From: Candidatus Thalassarchaeaceae archaeon | GTDB taxonomy: Archaea; Thermoplasmatota; Poseidoniia; Poseidoniales; Thalassarchaeaceae | Length of the DNA: 57,562 bases | Direction of reading: 5' to 3' | Assembly: GCA_030745885.1 (NCBI GenBank) | Contig: JASLNR010000050.1 | Span: forward strand, 1-57,562 | Notes under the pieces: model-generated | The model's database searches: none | The model's input: only the letters and a program-made list of their open reading frames with translations | What the model was told of the DNA's origin: nothing | Shown: piece by piece, positions 49,201 to 54,911 of the stretch | Numbering within the stretch: the stretch's first letter is position 1 | Layout of the letters: each line of letters begins with the position of its first letter | Position numbers and translations under genes: made by a program

Positions 49201-49432
49201 CGAGGGATGGGGAGGCGCTGTCCATGCAAGGTGGGCACCAGTGCGCGCCGACGTACTCGCCGAAAACCGTGTGACCGGGACTGATGGCATAGAGAGGCAT
49301 CTGCATCTGATCAAGTTCTGCCCTATCGGAAGGCTCGCTTTCACTAATCAGCATCATAGAAAGGGGAGCCATGATAAGCAGGATGCAGGTCCAAATCGCT
49401 GGTTGAAAGAGCAGTCTGACGACTGAGGTCAT
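46247..49432 (-). CDS. Giant secreted protein: thioredoxin-like domain, Ig/cadherin-like repeats, C-terminal anchor and tail motif
   Basis: A 1061-residue surface protein. After a signal/anchor helix (about 12-30) comes a thioredoxin-fold domain with GAHWCPPCMD (C66-x2-C69). The middle is built from beta-sandwich units: CARDB-like stretches (VDPYAEGGQIGVYLI...), then cadherin/Ig-like units (ADDGAKSSDSTVVFFVINVNDPP; PGTHVVTLTMADRHGDWS). A C-terminal helix (LTLIGYAAIVILFIGIGSFA) anchors it, and the cytoplasmic tail ends LPPGWTIEQWQYYGEEYL. It is probably a thiol-active cell-surface protein. The start ATG 49432 is chosen because CTATACAT is centred about 25 bp upstream; the longer ORF start at 49492 lies beyond it. 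Confidence 0.7.
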   Translation of the reverse strand: MTSVVRLLFQPAIWTCILLIMAPLSMMLISESEPSDRAELDQMQMPLYAISPGHTVFGEYVGAHWCPPCMDSASPSLANLKSSNPDEFTFVSFFESSDDGWPDDSPIGRTDHVMSGSTGYPTFSFADQQTGPCYKVGASGTNYYDPDFTAGGCMSSDSSDFLLEMSLDLNSTTGEVTVTLESTYTGPSSSVDAYLYGAVTERVGADAYDNGFRPHHNWRGWLLNDDEDGFAQMTLFKDATAERSWTVPLNTVRAAAGYTQWENFWPVIALMDGPHTSYNTFYAAVDPDMGPLIDVGITEFEVENQNQFPGFTPGDILDISLEIRNNGVDPYAEGGQIGVYLISGSDEVYLDGESVEDLGVAGTQSLDLEFDTSELTTTSSGVTTFRAMLTNLGSDRNSTNNLLDAVALHDMPPVPAHPSAVGATSFERGDAVQFESTALANDLVDDMTTMSPTLQYTKSGMTDWSDNWVTNSELVGTGGNAVYVHTLQTPATADSGHYDIRIQWQDAAGQQSEWLVNEEAFELQNALPRVLGSSDPGFAGYPTVKIDTLESISVAGLVRDAESPLSMLVIDSVDPEFKGWNSATSEVSVQFDTIETDPQGNPITQGVFVSIDDGEDVNHGMLLFNVIENGAPRWSPIPTQPMFEGGSASTSLTEFLSDTDDDGNPTSVAGLSLTIVSNSDEDLVQASINGHTVFVSAVNEDSYGVAEITVRADDGAKSSDSTVVFFVINVNDPPTISLGGIEALTLKANQPTSIDLASLMSDIDDPNDEIWLSATTSTPGALHYDYLNGILDMEWAEPGTHVVTLTMADRHGDWSTSDIVVTVLDKKVLTWQSDDQAGDLEVILVDPYVGLEPTVTIQNVGPLELSEVKTMWTVCNSIVGICHSVGTSDDLGPFSVVPVSGNGLAVGDYFTLHVEAVDSDGWDRASEDFLKITATQGAPDAEDPVDKDDDPNQLADDLTGQSETGILTLIGYAAIVILFIGIGSFAGLYLSQRNRGTDRAKKTSYGRGEIHDFELASEDPVPVPEPAPTVPAHPPIPEEGLPPGWTIEQWQYYGEEYLSRK

Positions 49433-49453
49433 CGATAACTCAGAAGGGAGGCC

Positions 49454-49461
49454 ATGTATAG
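49454..49461 (-). promoter_or_regulatory. Probable TATA box of the giant secreted protein gene
   Basis: On the minus strand CTATACAT is centred about 25 bp from the ATG at 49432, which would give a leaderless transcript. The perfect palindrome at 49470-49487 sits directly upstream, in the position where activators or TFB-recognition sequences lie. Confidence 0.5.
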
Positions 49462-49469
49462 TCATGCTG

Positions 49470-49487
49470 TTCGCCCTTAAGGGCGAA
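49470..49487. promoter_or_regulatory. Perfect 18-bp palindrome, candidate operator
   Basis: TTCGCCCTTAAGGGCGAA is fully self-complementary and lies in the gap between the divergent secreted-protein and trmI genes, next to the TATA box of the former. The half TTCGCCCTTA recurs at 2031-2040, also between two divergent genes. Both points favour a dimeric regulator site over chance. Confidence 0.5.
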
Positions 49488-49541
49488 TTCAACTATTGGG
49501 GATTAAGTGACTTGAAACGTGCTCCGAAGTCTCGTTGTCTC

Positions 49542-50354
49542 GTGAGCGAGCAGGTTGGGGGCGAATGGGTCGCATTGAGGGAGGATGACGGTCGGGCCTA
49601 CCTGCTGCGAAGGTCGCCCGGAGAGGTCAAGGTCAAGGGCCTGGGAAGGTTCGATGCCGAGCAGCTCCTTGAAGGTTATTCGATAGGCGACAGGATCACT
49701 GTCGGGCAGAAGTCCCTGACCATCGTCGACCCCGCGCTTCCAGAGGCGCGTCGGAACATGGCCCGCAGGGCACAGGTAATCGGTGCGAAGGACTCCGGGT
49801 TTCTCATCTCCTGGATGGGGATAGGGGTGGGCTCGAGGGTGCTAGAGGGCGGTCATGGCTCGGCAGGCCTGGCCATGCACCTAGCCAATGTCCTCGGCTC
49901 GGAAGGAACGCTGATATCGGTCGAATCCAGACCCGAACACGCAGAAGTCGGCCAATCCAATATGGAGCGCTTGGCAGAGGTTCTCCCCGCGTTCCCGGAC
50001 TGGCATCTCATCGACGGGGATTTGGCTGATATCGGCCAGGCGGTCGCAGACATCTGCGGCTCGCTCGACGCCGCCATCATTGACGTGGCCGAGCCGTGGT
50101 GCGTCATTCCAGCCGTGGTGCCATTGCTGCGAACTGGCGGAAGACTTGCCTGCTACTGCCCGACCACATCTCAACTCGAGAGGTCATGGGAGTCTGCCCA
50201 GGAGCGGGACCTCGTCATCGAATGGGCGGGAGAGGTGGTGGAGCGTCGATGGGTTAAGGCAAGCAAGGGTGGAGTGAGGCCGGGCAACCAACCTATGGGG
50301 CATACCGCCTTCCTGCTCATTGCCGCAAAGGTTGCCCCTCACAAGGAAGAGTGA
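49542..50354 (+). CDS. trmI: tRNA (adenine-N1)-methyltransferase TrmI
   Basis: A SAM-dependent methyltransferase of about 270 residues. A small N-terminal beta domain (GEWVALREDDGRAYLLRR) precedes the Rossmann domain: SRVLEGGHGSAGLAMHLAN (SAM loop, in place of the usual LExGxGSGxLT), VSVESRPEHA-type acidic strand, and DAAIIDVAEPW (catalytic-site aspartate). It methylates A57/A58 in the T-loop of tRNA, as in archaea and thermophilic bacteria. I prefer GTG 49542 to ATG 49464, because the latter would run through the palindrome and overlap the divergent promoter. It shares a GTGA overlap with aspS. Confidence 0.8.
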   Translation: MSEQVGGEWVALREDDGRAYLLRRSPGEVKVKGLGRFDAEQLLEGYSIGDRITVGQKSLTIVDPALPEARRNMARRAQVIGAKDSGFLISWMGIGVGSRVLEGGHGSAGLAMHLANVLGSEGTLISVESRPEHAEVGQSNMERLAEVLPAFPDWHLIDGDLADIGQAVADICGSLDAAIIDVAEPWCVIPAVVPLLRTGGRLACYCPTTSQLERSWESAQERDLVIEWAGEVVERRWVKASKGGVRPGNQPMGHTAFLLIAAKVAPHKEE

Positions 50355-51799
50355 GCACCGTTCATAACCCGAATGCAGTACCGCAGAGCATGCGAGACAG
50401 CAGCGGATGGAAGTCTACGGCCTACCGCTCCCATACTATCGGCCAAGTAGTGGTCAACGGGGCTGAAATGGTCGGCTCCGAGGTCACCGTTTCTGGCTAT
50501 GCCGAGACAGTGCGAGGACGGGGCGCTATCTGCTTCCTTATGCTGCGTGATGGCACTGGCAGGATCCAAGCCTTCCTGAAGCGAGACAATATGGATAAGT
50601 CGGTGTTCGACGCAATTCAGTCAGCAACCCGTGAGTCGACCATCCAAGTCATTGGGGCCGTGGCCCAGAAGCGCCCGCCCAAACTCTCCGAGGGTGAGTC
50701 AGTTCCTCCACCGGAGTACGAGATTAACGTGACAGCCGCGAGTGTCCTCGCCGATGCTGCTGCACCGCTGCCAGTGGGTGTGACTGACGACGTCCACGTG
50801 GGACTCGATGTCAGACTGGACAATCGCCACCTCGACTTGCGTCGTGCGCATGTGAACGCCATGTTCCAACTTCGTGGCAAGGTTCTCCAGTACGGGCGGG
50901 ATCACCTTATCTCCGAGGGCTTCCAAGAAATCAACACCCCGAAGATCATCGCCGCTGCAGCCGAGGGCGGCACCAACCTGTTCCCGATGAGGTATTTCGA
51001 CACGGATGCCTATCTATCGCAGAGCCCCCAGTTGTACAAGCAGCTCGCAGTGCTCGGCGGACTAGAGAGGGTGTTCGAGATCGGCCCAGCGTTCCGAGCC
51101 GAGAAGCATGATACCTACCGCCACCTCAACGAATTCGTCTCCTTCGACGTCGAGGGCGCGTGGATGGACGACGAGGATGTAATGGGTGTTCTGGAGAGGA
51201 TGATCCGCCACGTCTGGAGCGAGGTGGCGGCCAATGACCAGAGCCTCATGGACGTGGTAAACGAGTACCGGACCAGTGAGGGTAAGGAACCCGTCACCGT
51301 CGAGGTCCCGAGCTTGCCGTTCCCACGTGTCTCATATTGCGACGCGATAGGCATCGTCAAGGCCGGCGGCGGCGAGATCGAGTGGGGGGATGACATCGAG
51401 AGCCATCACTGCGACATTATCGCCGCGCAGCATCCAGGATTCCACTTCATCCCACGCTGGCCGATGTCGATGAAGCCATTCTACATCCACCACAAGGAGG
51501 GGGAGGAGGGCTCCTCAGGAGGCCAGTTGAGTCGGGGCTTCGACCTCAACTACGGGCGTGACGAGATGACCAGCGGCGGCCAGCGCGAACACAGGGTGGA
51601 CGTGCTCGAGCAGAATCTGCGCGATATGGGTCTCGAGCCCTCCGACTTCACATTCTATACAGACGGATTTCGCTATGGCGCCCCTCCTCACGCTGGCTGG
51701 GGACTTGGCGTGGCCCGCCTGCTAATGGTGCTAACGGGAGCGGGGAACGTTCGCGAAGTCGTGCTGTTTCCGCGTGACCGAAGCCGCGTGACTCCTTGA
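50351..51799 (+). CDS. aspS: Aspartyl-tRNA synthetase (archaeal/eukaryotic type)
   Basis: A 482-residue class II synthetase. The N-terminal anticodon-binding OB fold starts near [20 protein letters not shown]. The catalytic core has motif 1 ([19 protein letters not shown]), motif 2 ([21 protein letters not shown]) and motif 3 ([17 protein letters not shown]), plus SPQLYKQ for ATP/aspartate binding. It lacks the large bacterial insertion. Whether it also charges tRNA-Asn cannot be told here. The GTG start overlaps the trmI stop (GTGA); an ATG at 50390 is an alternative. Confidence 0.92.
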   Translation: MSTVHNPNAVPQSMRDSSGWKSTAYRSHTIGQVVVNGAEMVGSEVTVSGYAETVRGRGAICFLMLRDGTGRIQAFLKRDNMDKSVFDAIQSATRESTIQVIGAVAQKRPPKLSEGESVPPPEYEINVTAASVLADAAAPLPVGVTDDVHVGLDVRLDNRHLDLRRAHVNAMFQLRGKVLQYGRDHLISEGFQEINTPKIIAAAAEGGTNLFPMRYFDTDAYLSQSPQLYKQLAVLGGLERVFEIGPAFRAEKHDTYRHLNEFVSFDVEGAWMDDEDVMGVLERMIRHVWSEVAANDQSLMDVVNEYRTSEGKEPVTVEVPSLPFPRVSYCDAIGIVKAGGGEIEWGDDIESHHCDIIAAQHPGFHFIPRWPMSMKPFYIHHKEGEEGSSGGQLSRGFDLNYGRDEMTSGGQREHRVDVLEQNLRDMGLEPSDFTFYTDGFRYGAPPHAGWGLGVARLLMVLTGAGNVREVVLFPRDRSRVTP

Positions 51800-51826
51800 T
51801 ATCTAGGATTAGTGACATTTTGCCAT

Positions 51827-51946
51827 ATGGTTGATTCCTTGGCTGATGCATATAGGTCTGCTCGAGATGCGTGCATTGAGGGCGAAATGAGGGTCCGGTC
51901 GGCACTCATATCGCAGAGTCTTAGTGTTCGGCGTAGTACTCTTTGA
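51827..51946 (+). CDS. Possible 39-residue ORF
   Basis: After aspS a 121-bp gap holds a short ATG-initiated frame (MVDSLADAYRSARDACIEGE..., ending RRSTL). Its composition is plausible for a small helical protein and the gap has no other content, but it runs 26 bp into the end of the convergent amidohydrolase gene and no ribosome-binding site or homologue is evident. It may equally be chance or a vestige. Confidence 0.2.
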   Translation: MVDSLADAYRSARDACIEGEMRVRSALISQSLSVRRSTL

Positions 51947-53174
51947 CGACATTCTCTAGCGTTCTCGCAGCAGAGTGTTCGTCTATGGTAAGGGTCATTC
52001 CATCCCGTCGCAGCGTCTCGCCGTCGACGAAGACATCGAGAACCCTGCCACCGGAGTAGATTAGGTTGGCGAGGAGTCGCCTACCGTCTCGGCCCCATGG
52101 TCGCATCCTGATATCGTCGAGGTCCCACGTTACCCAATCGGTCGAGCCGTTGGTTGCAAGCTGCCATGTCTCGGTCGGATCGAGGATCCTGGCATCCCAG
52201 TGGTCGTGACGCTGTACCAGGCTGGCGGCCTTGGCCTCGCCGCGCATGTCGAGAGAATTATTGCTCGCAGCACCATCCGTGCCCAGACGAACGTCGACGC
52301 CGGCCTCCCTCATCGCCGGATATGACATCGTGCCCCCGCACGCCAGCTTCTGGTTGCTGGTGGGGCAGTGGACGGCGTGGGCTTGATGGCCGGCGAGAAT
52401 GCGCATCTCCCTCTTGGTCACCCAGCCGCAGTGCGCGCAAACCGTGCCCTCCGTGAAGTAGTCAATCGAGTCGAGGTACTCGATCGGGTACATGCCGTGC
52501 TCGGCATGGCAGTCCGCCACCTCCTTCCTAGTCTCCGAGGTATGGATGCTCAGGGTGCATCCGGTATTTCGGGAGATCTCGGAGGCCCTTTTCAGAGTCT
52601 CCTCGGAGCATGTGTAGACAGAGTGGGTTCCGATGCCGTAATCGATCCTCTCCGGGCGAGGCGAGCCCTCGGAGATCAGGCGCTCCATGATGCTGAGGGC
52701 CTGTCCGGGGCCCCCGGGATAGGAGGGGGTTGGAAATTCCGTGATGGGTCCGCAGACGATGCCCCTAACACCGCTCTCCCCGAGCGTCTGGCCGACCACT
52801 TCTGGATGGTAGTACATGTCGCATGCGAAGGTGGTGCCAGTTGCGATCATCTCCGCGGCTGCTGCCCTCGTGCCTGCCTCCACGAACTCGGCGGTCAGGT
52901 TCCTCTCGACAGGAAAGATCGAGGTCTCGAGCCATTCCATCAGCGGGAGAGCCTCGCCCATCGACTTGTTGAGGACCATGGAGAGGTGGGTGTGCCAGTT
53001 CTGGAAGGAACGCGTGACCAGTCGCATTGAGCCGTCGATGCTCTCGGCCACATCCTCGTCACCCTTACTGAGCGACACAGTCCCGTCTGGATGTATCAGG
53101 AAGTCGCCCTGCTGAACATAGCCATCGTGGTCGATTAGTTGGGTTCCGGTGATGCGCCGTGTGCCCCCGTCCAT
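51921..53174 (-). CDS. Amidohydrolase (MtaD/SAH-deaminase or chlorohydrolase-like)
   Basis: A 417-residue metal-dependent hydrolase. NWHTHLSM gives the HxH metal pair, THSVYTCSEE, LSIHTSETRKEV (metal His and catalytic Glu region), CAHCGWVT (His) and LGTDGAASNN (Asp) follow in the order found in the cytosine-deaminase/ATZ/TRZ-type group, which contains S-adenosylhomocysteine and methylthioadenosine deaminases. The substrate is not certain. ATG 53174 is used since 25 upstream codons overlap the end of the FAH gene's 3' region. It is in line with that gene, 37 bp downstream. Confidence 0.82.
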   Translation of the reverse strand: MDGGTRRITGTQLIDHDGYVQQGDFLIHPDGTVSLSKGDEDVAESIDGSMRLVTRSFQNWHTHLSMVLNKSMGEALPLMEWLETSIFPVERNLTAEFVEAGTRAAAAEMIATGTTFACDMYYHPEVVGQTLGESGVRGIVCGPITEFPTPSYPGGPGQALSIMERLISEGSPRPERIDYGIGTHSVYTCSEETLKRASEISRNTGCTLSIHTSETRKEVADCHAEHGMYPIEYLDSIDYFTEGTVCAHCGWVTKREMRILAGHQAHAVHCPTSNQKLACGGTMSYPAMREAGVDVRLGTDGAASNNSLDMRGEAKAASLVQRHDHWDARILDPTETWQLATNGSTDWVTWDLDDIRMRPWGRDGRRLLANLIYSGGRVLDVFVDGETLRRDGMTLTIDEHSAARTLENVVKEYYAEH

Positions 53175-53211
53175 GACACAACGCCGAGGACGGTGATACT
53201 GAATGTTTGTC

Positions 53212-53811
53212 CTACTCGCAGACTGCGTTGAGCACGCTGATCGTTTCACCGTCCGAATTCTTCATCCACGCCTCGATGTGGTCGCCCTTGTTCATTGGGC
53301 CCACGCCCTTCGGGGTGCCCGTCCATACTAGGTCGCCGGGGGAGAGATCGTACCACTCCCTCAGGTGTCCCATTATCGAGTTCACCGAGTGAATCATCAG
53401 TTCGGTTGATGCCTGCTGCTTGGTCTCGCCATTCAGCGAGAGGCCGATTTCGACTGCGCTGTCGTCCCAGGATGACCAAGTGCCAAGAACCCCAGAGCCT
53501 CGGAACCCCTTACCCTCGAGCCATGGCCAACCCTTCTCCTTGGCGAGGCTTTGCCGAGTCCTGTTGGTCGTGTCGATGCCAACGCACATGTCCGTGGGTT
53601 CGAGGTTCCCTCCTAGCCGAATCACCATCTCAACCTCATGGTCAATGTGCTCGTCAGGAGCCAGCAATGTGACGATGTTGCTGCCATCCTCGTTGGCCTC
53701 GACCAAGGCTGAGGGAGGCATCAGAAAGAATCGGGGATAGTCGGTGATGTCACCGTATATCTCTTTGGCATGGCCGACGTAATTGCGAAATACAGCCCAA
53801 CCAACACCCAT
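53212..53811 (-). CDS. Fumarylacetoacetate-hydrolase family enzyme
   Basis: A 199-residue protein with AVFRNYVGHAKE (family N-terminal motif), FFLMPPSALVEANE, the metal-binding EVEM (HEVEMVIRLGG), a conserved KGWPWLEGKGFRGSGVLG region and the C-terminal GDLVWTGTPKGVGPM. The size matches the small FAH group (YcgM/FAHD1-like), which hydrolyses acylpyruvates or decarboxylates oxaloacetate. The ATG at 53811 places the first motif near the N-terminus; an ATG 18 codons upstream is possible. It is divergent from the DnaJ-like gene. Confidence 0.85.
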   Translation of the reverse strand: MGVGWAVFRNYVGHAKEIYGDITDYPRFFLMPPSALVEANEDGSNIVTLLAPDEHIDHEVEMVIRLGGNLEPTDMCVGIDTTNRTRQSLAKEKGWPWLEGKGFRGSGVLGTWSSWDDSAVEIGLSLNGETKQQASTELMIHSVNSIMGHLREWYDLSPGDLVWTGTPKGVGPMNKGDHIEAWMKNSDGETISVLNAVCE

Positions 53812-53899
53812 GGCATCCCGAATCCGGACTCTGTGATTAGCGCATCGGACACATCTTTCGCTCATCAGGTTGAAGGCGCGGTCCTGTTAGACAGATTCG

Positions 53900-54868
53900 A
53901 TGGCCGAGGACCCGTACCGCGTGCTCGGGGTCTCCAAGGACGCTCCCGATGCCGAGATCAAGCGCGCGTACCGCAAGATTGCTCGACAGTACCACCCCGA
54001 CAGGAATCCCAACGATGCGGCGGCCGAGGAGCGCTTCAAGGCGATACAGGCCGCCTACGAGGCTATCGGCACCGCCGAAGCTCGCAGCGAGCACGACCAG
54101 CGCAGGCGCATGGAGGAGATGTTTCGAGGCGGGCGAGGCAGCTCGCCCTTCGGCGGGGGATTCGCAGGGGTCGATCTGGGTGACATCCTCTCCCAGTTCA
54201 TGGGCGGTCGAGGTTCTGCTTCTTCTCCTGACTTTGGTGTCCGTTTCGAGCAGCCTCCCCCGCAGAGACCACAGCCAGAGCAGGCGGCGCGAGGGGCCGA
54301 CATCGAGGCCGGGCTCGACGTCACCCTAGAGCAGGCTGTCAGCGGAACCGAGGTCAAATTCAGCCATCGTCGTATGAAGAGGTGCGCCAAGTGCAGGGGG
54401 TCCAGCTTCGGGACCTCCAAGCGCTGCTCGACGTGCAACGGCACAGGAGTCCAAACCAAGGGCAGCACATTGACGGTAAAGGTCCCGCCAGACGCCGGAC
54501 ACGGGCAGATGCTGCGTCTCAAGGGAATGGGTCACGAACATCCCCAAGGGGAGTCGGGAGACCTGCTGATCTCGCTCAGGCTCGATGCCGAAGAGGGGCG
54601 ACGCTGGGAGGATGGTAGGCTCATTCAGGAGGTGCCCGTTCCAATCACCACCCTGCTCCTAGGGGGAAATATCAGGATCAGGACGCCTGCAGGGAAGAGG
54701 GTGCAGATAGAGGTGCCCGAGGGCACTCGCATCGGCGACCGTAGGAGACTGCAGGGCCACGGTCACTCCGGGGGGGCACTCGACATCGAATTCACACTCG
54801 CCGAGCCAGATAAACTCAGCAAGTCCCAGAGAGCTGCGCTCGAGAGCCTGAGAGGCAGCGGCCTGTGA
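53900..54868 (+). CDS. DnaJ-like co-chaperone with a reduced zinc region
   Basis: A 322-residue protein. The J domain (3-68) has the HPD tripeptide in QYHPDRNPND, followed by a G/F-rich linker (FRGGRGSSPFGGGFAG). The two beta-sandwich substrate domains follow (VTLEQAVSGTEVKFS..., GQMLRLKGMGH). Only two of the four C-x2-C repeats of DnaJ remain (CAKCRGSS and CSTCNGTG), enough for one zinc site. It would deliver clients to DnaK, which is outside the window. It is divergent from the FAH-family gene, with an 88-bp gap, and precedes the RND gene by 43 bp. Confidence 0.85.
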   Translation: MAEDPYRVLGVSKDAPDAEIKRAYRKIARQYHPDRNPNDAAAEERFKAIQAAYEAIGTAEARSEHDQRRRMEEMFRGGRGSSPFGGGFAGVDLGDILSQFMGGRGSASSPDFGVRFEQPPPQRPQPEQAARGADIEAGLDVTLEQAVSGTEVKFSHRRMKRCAKCRGSSFGTSKRCSTCNGTGVQTKGSTLTVKVPPDAGHGQMLRLKGMGHEHPQGESGDLLISLRLDAEEGRRWEDGRLIQEVPVPITTLLLGGNIRIRTPAGKRVQIEVPEGTRIGDRRRLQGHGHSGGALDIEFTLAEPDKLSKSQRAALESLRGSGL

Positions 54869-54911
54869 GCATACGCAACCTGTGAAATACACCCTCGTTC
54901 GGAATCACGCT

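Noticed and set aside
49433..49492. Longer N-terminus for the giant secreted protein (ATG at 49492 or 49465)
   Set aside because: These starts lie upstream of a well-placed TATA box and pass through the palindrome; the signal helix begins after ATG 49432.
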